The notes under the pieces: model-generated
What the model was told of the DNA's origin: nothing
Databases searched by the model: none
Seen by the model: the letters and a program-made list of their open reading frames with translations, nothing else
Translations under genes and position numbers: made by a program
Source: Actinomadura latina NBRC 106108
Lineage (GTDB): Bacteria > Actinomycetota > Actinomycetes > Streptosporangiales > Streptosporangiaceae
DNA length: 64,000 nt
Direction: 5' to 3'
Assembly: GCF_001552195.1 (NCBI RefSeq)
Contig: NZ_BCQS01000005.1
Coordinates: 744,001-808,000 of the forward strand
Shown here: piece after piece, positions 1 through 8,094 of the stretch
How positions within the stretch are numbered: the stretch's first letter is position 1
How the letters are laid out: every line of letters begins with the position of its first letter

Positions 1-97
1 CCCGCGGCGGGGCCCACGCGAGTCGCCCGCGGACGCCGGACGTCCGGCCGGGGAGCCGGCGCCGGCGAGGGCGGCGGGCCTGGAGTCCGTCGTCGTG

Positions 98-202
98 GAG
101 GTCTCTCCAGGGAGAAGGGTGACCCGGGCGTTCGGGGGGAAGCCCGGGACCACCCGGCAGGCGCGCCCGGCTGGGGGCGGCCGGGCGCGCCGGAGAGACC
201 TC
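98..202. other. Three-stem inverted-repeat element (possible structured RNA or terminator)
   Basis: Three perfect inverted repeats are nested here. An outer 11-bp stem (98-108 with 192-202, GAGGTCTCTCC) encloses two hairpins: a 7-bp stem (123-129 with 142-148, CCCGGGC) and a 12-bp stem (160-171 with 180-191, GGCGCGCCCGGC, 8-base loop). Together they draw a three-way junction. It lies just past the stop of the leftward binding-protein gene, so the 12-bp hairpin could terminate that transcript, although no T-run follows. It could also be a leader for a gene beyond the left edge. No known riboswitch class is recognised. Bases 1-97 show nothing else that can be supported. Confidence 0.45.
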
Positions 203-210
203 TGACCCCC

Positions 211-244
211 CTAGTACTCCATGCCTACTAGTACTCCATGCCTA
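211..244. repeat. Perfect 17-bp tandem duplication across a stop codon
   Basis: The 17-mer CTAGTACTCCATGCCTA occurs twice head to tail (211-227 and 228-244). The right copy contains the TAG stop (complement of 242-244) of the leftward binding-protein gene. The duplication therefore places a second copy of the gene's terminal bases just outside the gene. Confidence 0.9.
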
Positions 245-1501
245 GGGCCTGGCCTGCGGCTTCACCGACTGCGGGCGGGTCGCCTCGAGCCAGACCTTCG
301 TCCACTCCGCGTAGTCGGTGCAATCGTTCTTCTTCGACCCGCCGCCGCACGCCTTCGCCGGTCCGTGCGCGAAGATGATCTTGCTGAGGTAGTTCCGGTC
401 GCCGACGTGGTAGGCGGCGCAGAAGCCGGACCGGAGCCGGTCGCCCGAGCACGCCTGCGGGTTGGCGGGCGCCACCCCGGTCCACTCGGCGACCTGCTGC
501 TGGACGTCCGGCGACGCCGTCCACTGCAGCCACTGGTACATGCAGTTCGGGTGCTGGGCGCGGGCGCCGATCATCCACGCGTCCATCCAGCCGGTCACGC
601 CCTCGGCCGGGATGACGCCGCGGACGGGCCTGCCCGCGCGGTTCAGCACGTCCACCTGGTAGGGCCACGCCTGGCCCAGCACGGCGCGCCCGCCCGCGAA
701 GGCGCTGATCGCGTCGGCCGGGATCTCCCAGTACTCCCCGACATGCGGACGCTGCTTCGCCAGCACGCGCCCGGCGGCGCCGAGCTGCTTCGGGGTCAGC
801 GCGTACGGGTCGCGGATCTTGAGCTTGCGCTCCCTGCCCTTGAGGTAGAGCGCGGCCTCGGCGATCGCCAGCGGGCTGTCGCGCATGACGATCCTGCCGG
901 AGTAGCGGCGGGCCTGGGCGGGATCGAAGATCGCGGCCCAGCCGGCCGGCGGCGGGACGGTCCGCGTGTCGTACATGAGCAGGTTGGCGCCCCACACGTA
1001 CGGGATGCCGTAGTGCTTGCCGTCGCGCTCCAGCAGCCCGCGGAGCTTCGGCTCCAGCTTCTTGTAGCCGTCCACCAGGTCGGTGTTGACCGGGACGACC
1101 TGCCGCTCGGCGACGAGCCGGCCGGCGACCTCCGGCGGCGCGGCGACCCCGTCGTAGCGGCGGTCCCGGTCGCGCATGAGGCCGGCCATCTCGTCGGGCG
1201 TCTTGGCGACCTTCAGGCCGACCTTGCAGCCGGTGCGCTCCTGGAAGGGAGTGACCCAGTCGACGCGCGGGTCGGTGGCGCCGCTCTCGATGGCGCCCGG
1301 CATCGTGACGAGGTTGAGCATCCCCTCGCCGGGGCCGAGGGTGGTCGCCACCTTGGCCGCGGCGACCGGCCCGCCGCCGTCCTCGCTGCAGCCCGCGACG
1401 CCCGCCGCGGCGACCGCCGCGGCAGCCAGCAGCGCCCCGGCCGCCTTGCCGCGGGTCACCCTGCCCCGTGGCCCGCGAAGAAGTGTGGCCGTCCGCCGCA
1501 T
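242..1501 (-). CDS. ABC transporter substrate-binding lipoprotein, polyamine (PotD) type
   Basis: A 419-residue extracytoplasmic solute-binding protein, probably for a polyamine-type ABC importer. The N-terminus is basic (MRRTATLLRG), then an Ala-rich hydrophobic stretch ends in a lipobox (GVAGC, Cys about 38), indicating lipoprotein anchoring. The body is of the spermidine/putrescine-binding class: GIPYVWGANLLMYDT, then GWMDAWMIGA, with a C-terminal helical domain. The ATG at 1501 is preferred over upstream in-frame starts because it opens the signal peptide and has GGGAG about 5 bases upstream. No permease or ATPase lies beside it within the window; partners may be left of base 1. The C-terminus is Cys-rich (CSGDRLRSGFC, CGGGSKKNDC). 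Ligand identity is inference; it differs clearly from the PotD encoded at 26840-28084. Confidence 0.82.
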   Translation of the reverse strand: MRRTATLLRGPRGRVTRGKAAGALLAAAAVAAAGVAGCSEDGGGPVAAAKVATTLGPGEGMLNLVTMPGAIESGATDPRVDWVTPFQERTGCKVGLKVAKTPDEMAGLMRDRDRRYDGVAAPPEVAGRLVAERQVVPVNTDLVDGYKKLEPKLRGLLERDGKHYGIPYVWGANLLMYDTRTVPPPAGWAAIFDPAQARRYSGRIVMRDSPLAIAEAALYLKGRERKLKIRDPYALTPKQLGAAGRVLAKQRPHVGEYWEIPADAISAFAGGRAVLGQAWPYQVDVLNRAGRPVRGVIPAEGVTGWMDAWMIGARAQHPNCMYQWLQWTASPDVQQQVAEWTGVAPANPQACSGDRLRSGFCAAYHVGDRNYLSKIIFAHGPAKACGGGSKKNDCTDYAEWTKVWLEATRPQSVKPQARP

Positions 1502-1970
1502 GTCGCTCCCGATCCGTGCCGCGAGGCCGCTCCCCCTCGTGAACGGGCCCATCGGCGCAGCGTAGCGCGTCCGGTGCCGCGGGACGGCGCGCACCCGCCG
1601 GGAACGGGCGCCGGCGGCCGGTCACCGTCGCCATTCCGATCGCGCCGGCGGGCCGGCACGATCGCATCGCCGGTTTTCCGGGATTTCCCTGCGGCGGACG
1701 GCGGCGCAGCCGGCAATTACCCGAGATCACGACACGGACATGCGCCCGAACCGTTTCCGGAAGGTAAGAATGACCTGACCATTGCCGCACCATTATGTGG
1801 GGCTTTTCGGACGGGTCGTTAACGGATAAACCGCCGGGGCCCCGGGGGACGGCGGGTGCTGGCGTCCGCGCCATACACGGAGGTTGCCGGAGAGGGGTAT
1901 GGCGCGGGCTGCCGTCGTCCCGGGGCCGCGGCGGCACCGGCGGGCGTGGCGAGGGGTGGGGAACAGCGGA
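1502..1970. other. Intergenic region with possible promoter for the binding-protein gene
   Basis: This 469-bp stretch contains no convincing gene. The part near 1790-1830 is AT-richer than its surroundings. On the minus strand it holds a CATAAT hexamer (1792-1797) with CGTTAACG (1817-1824) about 19 bases upstream, a possible promoter for the leftward gene that would leave an untranslated leader of nearly 290 bases. The CGTTAACGG core recurs as part of a palindrome upstream of the mmsA operon (5445-5454). Long open frames crossing this stretch are shadows of GC-rich sequence. Confidence 0.4.
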
Positions 1971-2336
1971 TCACCGTGCGGTGCTGCCCGGCCACGCGAT
2001 CACCGGTACCCGGCCGAACGGCGACGGTGTGACGCCCTCGATACGCCGTAGGTTCGAGGGACGCCGCACGTCCGGACGGGTGTCGCGGGACGGCCGTCGG
2101 CCGTCGTCCCGAGGAGCCGGCTGCTGCGCCGGCGGCCGCCTCGGTGCGGCGTGCTTGACCACCTCGATCCGTGCGATGAGCCGCTGCGGGGTGTCGGCCT
2201 CGAGGAAATCGCCGACGTCGCGGTCCTTGGGCGGCAGCGCCCACCAGTGCCCGGTGCGCAGGCCGAACCAAATGGTCCAGCCCGGGAAACGCCTTCCCAG
2301 TGCGTCCGCCTCTGCGGCGTGGTCGCCTGCGGCCAT
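1971..2336 (-). CDS. Small actinobacterial hypothetical protein (FPGW..W family)
   Basis: A 121-residue protein of unknown function. The first third (ALGRRFPGWTIWFGLRTGHW, then WALPPKD and an acidic LEADTPQRL stretch) matches the small 'FPGW-x-IW ... WWA' proteins common in Streptomyces and relatives. The remainder is Arg/Pro-rich and probably disordered. The ATG at 2336 has AGGGG about 11 bases upstream and a plausible promoter starting about 60 bases upstream (2402-2430), supporting expression as a single gene. The overlapping alternative frame is Arg-rich and lacks recognisable features. Confidence 0.6.
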   Translation of the reverse strand: MAAGDHAAEADALGRRFPGWTIWFGLRTGHWWALPPKDRDVGDFLEADTPQRLIARIEVVKHAAPRRPPAQQPAPRDDGRRPSRDTRPDVRRPSNLRRIEGVTPSPFGRVPVIAWPGSTAR

Positions 2337-2401
2337 AGCGCGGCACCCCTTGACTGCCGACCCTGACTTTTAATTTCGCCTCAATTAATGGAGACAGTCA
2401 G

Positions 2402-2430
2402 ATTGTGTCGCCGGACACAGAGCCCGTCAA
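2402..2430 (-). promoter_or_regulatory. Sigma70-like promoter with embedded palindrome
   Basis: On the minus strand TTGACG (2425-2430) is followed after exactly 17 bases by CACAAT (2402-2407), about 60 bases before the small hypothetical gene. A perfect palindrome TGTGTC-GCCG-GACACA (2404-2419) covers the -10 and spacer, the usual place for a repressor operator. The surrounding 2337-2580 is AT-rich for this genome and otherwise empty. Confidence 0.55.
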
Positions 2431-2580
2431 TGGGTGTTGGCATTATTCGTCCCGCGGTGCCGGACAAAAATCAACGACGAAATACGGCGTCCGTGGGAAA
2501 TTCCCAAACGGCGCCGACCTGCGCGTGCGTACGGCCGGCGCCCGCGGGGGTCACCGGCCGTATTCGCCGCCGATCGCGGG

Positions 2581-4080
2581 TCAGCCGCTGGTCGGGAAAC
2601 CGAGGTTCACGCCGCCGTGGCTGGGGTCGAGCCAGCGGGCGGTGACGGCCTTGGTGCGGGTGTAGAAGTGGACGCCCTCCATGCCGTGGGCGTGGCTGTC
2701 GCCGAACAGCGAGTCCTTCCAGCCGCCGAAGGAGTAGTAGGCCATCGGCACCGGGATCGGCACGTTGACGCCGACCATGCCGACCTCCACCTCGTTCTGG
2801 AAGCGGCGCGCCGCCCCGCCGTCGTTGGTGAAGATCGCGGTGCCGTTGCCGTACGGGTTGGCGGCGATGAGCTCCATGGCCTCCTCGTAGGAGCCGGACC
2901 GCACGACCGCCAGCACCGGCCCGAAGATCTCGTCCTTGTAGGCGTCCATCTCCGGGGTGACGTGGTCGAGCACGGTCGGGCCGAGCCAGAAGCCGTCGCC
3001 GGCGCCGCCGAGGACGTCCGGGTCGCGCCCGTCGATCGCGAGCGTCGCCCCCTGCGCGACACCGCCGTCCAGGTAGGACGCGACCTTGTCGCGGTGCGCC
3101 GCCGTGACGAGCGGGCCCATCTCCGACTCGGCGTTGTCGCCGGGGCCCACCGTGAGCCTGCCGACCCGCTCGCGGATCTTGGCCATCAGCTCGTCCCCGA
3201 CCGGGTCCACGGCGACGACGACGGAGATCGCCATGCACCGCTCCCCCGCCGAGCCGAACCCGGCCGACACGGCGGCGTCGGCGGCGAGGTCGAGGTCCGC
3301 GTCCGGCAGCACCAGCATGTGGTTCTTGGCGCCGCCGAGCGCCTGCACCCGCTTGCCGTTCGCCGCCGCCGTCGCGTAGATGGAGCGCGCGATCGGGGTG
3401 GAGCCGACGAAGCTGACCGCCTTGACCCCGGGGTGGCGCAGCAGCCCGTCCACCGCGGCCTTGTCGCCGTGGAGGACGTTGAACACGCCGTCCGGCAGCC
3501 CCGCCTCGGCCCACAGCTCGGCCAGCCGCACCGACGCCGACGGGTCCTTCTCCGAGGGCTTGAGGATGAACGTGTTCCCGCACGCGATCGCCACCGGGAA
3601 CATCCACATCGGCACCATCGCCGGGAAGTTGAACGGGGTGATCCCGGCCGCGACACCGAGCGGCTGCAGGATCGAATAGGCGTCCACGCGGGTGGAGACG
3701 TTCTCCGAGAACCCGCCCTTGAGCAGGTGCGGGATGCCGCAGGCGAACTCGACGACCTCCAGCCCGCGGGCCACCTCGCCGGCCGCGTCGGAGACCACCT
3801 TGCCATGCTCGGACGAGATCAGCCGCGCGATCTCGTCCCGATGCGCGCCGACCAGCTCGCGGAACCTGAACAGCACCTTGGTGCGCTGGGAGAGCGAGGT
3901 GTCCCGCCAGCCGGGGAACGCGGCCTCGGCGGCCGCCACCGCCGCGTCGACCTCGTCCTGCCCGGCGAAGTCGACCGCTCCCGCGAGCCGTCCGGACGCG
4001 GGCTCGTAGATGTCGCCCCGCCGCGCGGCCTCTCCGTCGAACGGCTTGCCGCCGATCCAGTGGGTGACGTGCTTGCTCAT
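2581..4080 (-). CDS. mmsA: CoA-acylating methylmalonate-semialdehyde dehydrogenase
   Basis: A 499-residue aldehyde dehydrogenase of the CoA-acylating MMSDH group, which oxidises (methyl)malonate semialdehyde to acetyl- or propionyl-CoA with NAD and release of CO2. Diagnostic features are WIGGKPFDG at the N-terminus, GITPFNFPAMVPMWMFP, the nucleotide motif GSTPIARSIY, and FGSAGERCMAIS with the catalytic Cys. C-terminal signatures are KDEIFGPVL and VGMVGVNVPIPVPMAYYSF. The length is normal for the family. The ATG at 4080 overlaps the stop of the upstream aminotransferase gene by 4 bases (ATGA), indicating translational coupling. With that gene it probably converts beta-alanine (or a related omega-amino acid) through malonate semialdehyde to acetyl-CoA; valine or inositol catabolism are alternatives. 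Confidence 0.93.
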   Translation of the reverse strand: MSKHVTHWIGGKPFDGEAARRGDIYEPASGRLAGAVDFAGQDEVDAAVAAAEAAFPGWRDTSLSQRTKVLFRFRELVGAHRDEIARLISSEHGKVVSDAAGEVARGLEVVEFACGIPHLLKGGFSENVSTRVDAYSILQPLGVAAGITPFNFPAMVPMWMFPVAIACGNTFILKPSEKDPSASVRLAELWAEAGLPDGVFNVLHGDKAAVDGLLRHPGVKAVSFVGSTPIARSIYATAAANGKRVQALGGAKNHMLVLPDADLDLAADAAVSAGFGSAGERCMAISVVVAVDPVGDELMAKIRERVGRLTVGPGDNAESEMGPLVTAAHRDKVASYLDGGVAQGATLAIDGRDPDVLGGAGDGFWLGPTVLDHVTPEMDAYKDEIFGPVLAVVRSGSYEEAMELIAANPYGNGTAIFTNDGGAARRFQNEVEVGMVGVNVPIPVPMAYYSFGGWKDSLFGDSHAHGMEGVHFYTRTKAVTARWLDPSHGGVNLGFPTSG

Positions 4081-5381
4081 GCGGCTTCCTCGTTCACGGT
4101 CTCTAGGGATGCGATCAGGATGCCGAGGCCCTCGGCGGCCTCGGCGTCGGTCAGGGTCATCGGCGGCGCCATGCGCACCACGTTGCCGTACAGGCCGCCC
4201 TTGCCGACCAGCAGCCCCCGCTCGCGGGCCGCCTCCATCAGCGCGGCGGCGAGCGGCGGGCTGGGCTCGCCCGTGCCCGGGTCGGCCAGCTCGACCGCGA
4301 ACATCAGGCCCTTGCCGCGCACGTCCGCCACGATCGGCAGCCGCCCGGCGGCCCGGCGCAGCCCGCCGATGATCGCCGCCCCCTGCTTCGCCGCGTTGGC
4401 CCGCAGGTCGTGGTCGAGGACGTAGTCGAGCGTCGCGTTCGCCGCGGCCATCGAGACCGGGTTGCCGCCGAACGTGGAGATGCCCAGCGCGGGCAGGCCG
4501 TCCATCAGGTCGCCCCGCGCGACGACGCCGCCCACCGCGAACCCGTTCCCGAGGCCCTTGGCGAACGTCATCATGTCCGGCGTCACGCCGTGGTTGTCCA
4601 TGCCCCAGAAGCCCTGGCCCGTCCGTCCCCAGCCGGTCTGGACCTCGTCGGAGATGAGCAGGATGCCGAACTCGTCCAGGACGCTCTTGTAGGCGGCGAA
4701 CAGGCCGTCCGGCGGCATCGTGAAGCCGCCGACGCCCTGGATCGGCTCGGCGATGAGCGCGGCGACGTCCGGCCCGGCCGCGGTGGCGAGCACGTGCCGG
4801 AGGTCCTGCGTGCACGCATCGATGTACCGCTCGTCGGACATGCCGGCGAACTGCGGGAGGTGCCGGTCGGCGCCGTGCAGGAAGTGGACGTCCAGCGGCG
4901 AGAACGACAGGTTCGTCCAGGCCCGGTTGCCGGTGACGCCCGCCGCCGCGAACGACCGGCCGTGGTAGCTCTGCCGCATCGCCAGGATCTGGTCGCTGCG
5001 CCGCGCGTACGCGGCGAGCAGCAGCGCCGTCTCGTTCGCCTCCGTCCCGGAGTTGGCGAAGAAGACCTTCGCGTCCGGGATGCCGGACAGCCGGGCGATC
5101 TTCTCGGCCAGTTCGACCTGGCCGCGCAGCAGGTACGCGGTGGAGGTGTGCACGACCCCCGTGGCGAGCTGCCGCTCGACCGCGTCCCGCACCTCGGGGA
5201 CGTCGTAGCCCAGCATGTTCGTGAGGATGCCGGTGAAGAAGTCGAGGTAGCCGTTCCCCTCGGCGTCGGTCACGCGGGCGCCCTTGCCACCGGTGATCTC
5301 GATGGGGTCCGCATAGTTGAGCGCCATCCACGACGGCATGACCGCCCTGTGGCGCCGGAGCAGGTTCGCGTGTTCCGACAT
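4077..5381 (-). CDS. Class III omega-aminotransferase (beta-alanine/GABA type)
   Basis: A 434-residue PLP-dependent class III aminotransferase. It shows ANSGTEANETALLLAA near residue 120, the YHGRSF loop, SDEVQTGWGRTG, and TFAKGLGNGFAVGG carrying the Schiff-base Lys. It is expected to move an omega-amino group from beta-alanine, GABA or a similar donor to pyruvate or 2-oxoglutarate; the substrate is inferred from the coupled semialdehyde dehydrogenase gene. The ATG at 5381 is preferred over the upstream GTG because the conserved body begins there (MSEHANLLRRH). It is the first gene of a two-gene leftward operon and is divergent from a PucR-family regulator 114 bases away, the probable controller. 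Confidence 0.88.
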   Translation of the reverse strand: MSEHANLLRRHRAVMPSWMALNYADPIEITGGKGARVTDAEGNGYLDFFTGILTNMLGYDVPEVRDAVERQLATGVVHTSTAYLLRGQVELAEKIARLSGIPDAKVFFANSGTEANETALLLAAYARRSDQILAMRQSYHGRSFAAAGVTGNRAWTNLSFSPLDVHFLHGADRHLPQFAGMSDERYIDACTQDLRHVLATAAGPDVAALIAEPIQGVGGFTMPPDGLFAAYKSVLDEFGILLISDEVQTGWGRTGQGFWGMDNHGVTPDMMTFAKGLGNGFAVGGVVARGDLMDGLPALGISTFGGNPVSMAAANATLDYVLDHDLRANAAKQGAAIIGGLRRAAGRLPIVADVRGKGLMFAVELADPGTGEPSPPLAAALMEAARERGLLVGKGGLYGNVVRMAPPMTLTDAEAAEGLGILIASLETVNEEAA

Positions 5382-5444
5382 GCACCAAGTCTCGGACGCC
5401 CGGACGTCGCGGGCCACCCGCAGAGTGTCAGGACCGGGCGCCTC

Positions 5445-5454
5445 CCGTTAACGG
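5445..5454. promoter_or_regulatory. CCGTTAACGG palindrome in divergent promoter region
   Basis: A perfect 10-bp palindrome midway in the 113-bp gap between the aminotransferase operon and the PucR-family gene, well placed as an operator for both. A TATCAT hexamer at 5481-5486 lies 8 bases before the PucR ATG, which would suit a near-leaderless transcript. The CGTTAACGG core also occurs at 1817-1825. A GTTAAC at 33451-33456 in unrelated context lowers specificity. Confidence 0.4.
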
Positions 5455-5494
5455 TCTGCAGGCTGCCGGTACTGCCCGGATATCATCGCGGGAA

Positions 5495-7111
5495 ATGCTG
5501 CCCACTGTCGACGACGTCCTCCAGCTCGACGCGGTACGCCGCGGCCAGCCGCACGTCGTCGCGGGCTCGGACCGCACCGGCAACCGCGTCCGCTGGGTCC
5601 ACGTCGCCGAGGTCACCGACATCGCGCACCTGCTGCACGGCGGCGAGCTCGTGCTGACGACCGGGATCGCGCTGCCGGACGAGCCGGAGCGGCTGCGCGC
5701 CTACATCGCCGACCTGGCCGAGGTGGGGGTCAGCGGGCTGATGATCGAGCTGGGCCGGCGCTATGCCAGCGTCCTGCCGCCGGCGCTGACCGCCGCCGCC
5801 GAGGAGCACGGCCTGCCGGTGATCGTCCTCGCGCACGAGCCCGCGTTCGTGGACATCACCGAGGCCGTGCACGCCCGGATCGTGCGGGAGCAGTTCGCCG
5901 AGCTGCGCGCCTCCGAGCGGCTGCACGAGATCTTCACCCAGCTGTCGGTCGAGGGCGCCTCCACCGACGAGGTCGTCCGGCAGGTCGCCGCGCTCGGCGG
6001 GCACCCGGTCGTGCTGGAGAACCTCGCCCACCAGGTGCTCGCCGCCGACGCCGACGGCTGCGACCCGTCCGAGCTGCTGTCGGCGTGGGAGACCCGCTCG
6101 CGCGCCGTCCGGCCCGGCCGCCGCACCGGCTACGACCCGTCGTCCGGCTGGCTGCTGACCATGGTCGGCGCGCGCGGCGAGGACTGGGGCCGGCTGATCA
6201 TCGACCTGGGCGCGCCGCCGTCGCCGCGCGACACCGTGCTGATCGAGCGGGCCGCGACCACGCTCGCCCTCGGCCGGCTGCTCGACCGGCACGCCGAGAG
6301 CGTCGAGCGGCAGGCGCACGGGACGATCATCGCCCGCATCCTCGCGCACGCCTACTCCGACCCGCAGGAGGCCGCGGCCCGCGCCCGCGCGCTCGGCGTG
6401 CCGCTGTCCGGCCGCCGGCTGCTCGGCGTGGTGCTGCGCCACCGCGGCCCCGGCACGCCCGCGCCGCCGGCCGGGGAGCTGTCCGCGCTCGCCGAGACGG
6501 CCGCCGCCGCCTGCAAGGACGCCCGCCTCGCCGCGCTCGTCGGCGTGCTGGACGAGGGCGGCCCGCACGCCCGCGTCGGCGTCCTCGCCTCGCTGCCCGC
6601 CCGCGCGGACGTGGAGACGGCGCTCACCGAGGTCGCCACCCGCATCCGCACGCAGTCCGGCGGCACGGTCGTGGCGGCGGGGTCGGTGGTGGAGACGATC
6701 CAGGACGTGCGCCGCTCGTTCCTGGAGGCCGAGCAGGTCGCCGACGTCGCCGCCCGGGGCTCCGGCGCCCGCCTGTTCTACCGCCTCCCCGATCTGCGGC
6801 TCCGCGGGCTTCTGCATCTGCTCCGCGACGACGCCCGCGTCCAGACGTTCGTGGAACGGGAACTGGGGCCGCTGCTGGAGTACGACGCGCAGCGCGGCAG
6901 CGACCTCACCCGCATCCTGGAGCTCTACCTCGAATCCGGGCGCAACAAGGCCGTCGCCGCGCAGCAGGCGCACCTTTCCCGGCCCGCCTTCTATGAGCGG
7001 CTGCGCCGCATCGAGCGCGTTCTCGAAGCCGACCTCGACGACGTGGAGTCGTGCGTGTCCTTCCACGTCGCCTTGCTGGCGCTGAGCTCCGTCCGGTGGG
7101 AACGCCCCTGA
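5495..7111 (+). CDS. PucR-family transcriptional regulator
   Basis: A 538-residue regulator. The N-terminal PucR domain (about 1-120: MLPTVDDVLQLDAV, then HGGELVLTTGIALPD and GVSGLMIELGRRY) is followed by a middle GGDEF-like region (about 290-420). A C-terminal PucR-type helix-turn-helix follows (about 475-530: LESGRNKAVAAQQAHLSRPA, then FYERLRRIERVL). Family members activate catabolic genes for purines, amino acids or polyamine-derived compounds in response to small ligands. It is divergent from the aminotransferase-mmsA pair, its most likely target, with a palindrome between them. The ATG at 5495 follows GCGGGAA. The ligand is unknown; beta-alanine or its semialdehyde is a guess from context. 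Confidence 0.9.
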   Translation: MLPTVDDVLQLDAVRRGQPHVVAGSDRTGNRVRWVHVAEVTDIAHLLHGGELVLTTGIALPDEPERLRAYIADLAEVGVSGLMIELGRRYASVLPPALTAAAEEHGLPVIVLAHEPAFVDITEAVHARIVREQFAELRASERLHEIFTQLSVEGASTDEVVRQVAALGGHPVVLENLAHQVLAADADGCDPSELLSAWETRSRAVRPGRRTGYDPSSGWLLTMVGARGEDWGRLIIDLGAPPSPRDTVLIERAATTLALGRLLDRHAESVERQAHGTIIARILAHAYSDPQEAAARARALGVPLSGRRLLGVVLRHRGPGTPAPPAGELSALAETAAAACKDARLAALVGVLDEGGPHARVGVLASLPARADVETALTEVATRIRTQSGGTVVAAGSVVETIQDVRRSFLEAEQVADVAARGSGARLFYRLPDLRLRGLLHLLRDDARVQTFVERELGPLLEYDAQRGSDLTRILELYLESGRNKAVAAQQAHLSRPAFYERLRRIERVLEADLDDVESCVSFHVALLALSSVRWERP

Positions 7112-7185
7112 CCGGCCGGCCCTCCGGGCCTGACCCGCCGCGCCTCGCATCCCGATGGCATCACTGTGACACCGCGGGCATTTCG

Positions 7186-7269
7186 ATGGAAGAGTGGTGG
7201 GCGGAGGCCCGCCCCAGCGGCGGATCGCCGTTCACGGTCCCGCTCCGCAGGAGCATGTACCTCCCCTGA
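7186..7269 (+). CDS. Possible 27-residue leader peptide
   Basis: A short open frame (MEEWWAEARPSGG to RRSMYLP) in the gap between the PucR gene and the hydrolase gene. It ends 30 bases before the hydrolase ATG. It has no good Shine-Dalgarno sequence. Position and two adjacent Trp codons make a leader peptide conceivable, but chance is equally likely. Confidence 0.2.
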   Translation: MEEWWAEARPSGGSPFTVPLRRSMYLP

Positions 7270-7299
7270 GAAGGCGGAGGTTTCCACGGAGGATTACCG

Positions 7300-8094
7300 A
7301 TGACGGACGCGGCGTTGCATGTGCATCGATACGGAGACCCGGCGGGAGAGCCCATCGTCCTGCTGCACGGGGTGACGGGGCATGGAGCGCGGTGGCGGCT
7401 GACGGCGGAGTCGCATCTGGGCGGCCGGTCCGTCCTGGCACCCGACCTGCGCGGGCACGGGAGGTCGCCGCACGAGCCGCCGTGGACGGTCGAGCGGCAT
7501 GTGGCGGACGTCCTGGCCCTGCTGGACGCGGAGGGCATCGAGCGGGCCGACCTCGTCGGGCACTCCTACGGCGGGATGATCGCGCTGCATCTGGCGCGGA
7601 CGGCGCCGCGGCGGGTGCGGCGGCTGCTGCTGCTCGACCCGGCGACCGGGCTCGCCCCGGCGGACGCGGCGAGGGAGGCCCGCGGATACCTGCCCCCCAT
7701 GACGTTCGCCGATGTCGCGGAGGCCCGCGCCCACCTGGCGGCGCGCTGGTCGGACGCGCCGGCCGACGCCGTGGACGAGGAGGTCGCCGAGCACCTCGAA
7801 CCGACCCCGGACGGGCGGCTGCGGTGGCGGTTCGAGCCGGCGGCGGTGGTGACCGCGTACTCGGAGATGGCCCGCCCCCACCTGACGCCGCCCGCGGACA
7901 TGCCCACCCATCTGGTCATCGCGACGCGCGCCGACCTCGTCCGGCCAGAGTTCGTGGCGGACTGCCGCGCGGCGCTCGGCCCCGGCCTCGCCATCAGCGA
8001 GATCGAGGCCGGGCACATGCTCTACGTCGACCGCCCGGCGGAGACCGGGACGCTGATCGCCGGCTGGCTCAGCGAAGCAGGCTCCGGCCGGTGA
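7300..8094 (+). CDS. Alpha/beta-fold hydrolase
   Basis: A 264-residue single-domain hydrolase. The oxyanion-hole region is VLLHGVTGHGARW, the nucleophile elbow is GHSYGG (Ser about 89), an acid lies near IATRADLVRPEF, and the catalytic His is in EAGHMLYVDRP. This is a serine hydrolase of the esterase/haloperoxidase/lactonase superfamily; the substrate cannot be told. The start is strong, GGAGG 8 bases before the ATG. The last 26 bases overlap convergently with the next, leftward gene, so the two cannot share a transcript. Confidence 0.88.
   Translation: MTDAALHVHRYGDPAGEPIVLLHGVTGHGARWRLTAESHLGGRSVLAPDLRGHGRSPHEPPWTVERHVADVLALLDAEGIERADLVGHSYGGMIALHLARTAPRRVRRLLLLDPATGLAPADAAREARGYLPPMTFADVAEARAHLAARWSDAPADAVDEEVAEHLEPTPDGRLRWRFEPAAVVTAYSEMARPHLTPPADMPTHLVIATRADLVRPEFVADCRAALGPGLAISEIEAGHMLYVDRPAETGTLIAGWLSEAGSGR

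Noticed and set aside
98..202. Assignment to a known riboswitch (glycine, TPP, SAM or cobalamin)
   Set aside because: Consensus core sequences of these classes were not found in either strand.
221..1822. Long plus-strand open frame of 533 codons opposite the binding-protein gene
   Set aside because: Arg/Gly/Ala/Pro composition without domains; it is the antisense shadow of a clearly recognisable solute-binding gene in GC-rich DNA.
2434..4425. 663-codon plus-strand frame across mmsA
   Set aside because: Antisense shadow of the semialdehyde dehydrogenase gene; low-complexity residues only.
2581..5388. 935-codon minus-strand frame suggesting an aminotransferase-dehydrogenase fusion
   Set aside because: The upstream part is read in the wrong frame of the aminotransferase gene; the true proteins are separate with a 4-base ATGA overlap.
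1817..5454. GTTAAC motif as a specific PucR operator
   Set aside because: A further GTTAAC occurs at 33451-33456 in an unrelated promoter, so specificity is unproven; kept only as a tentative site.
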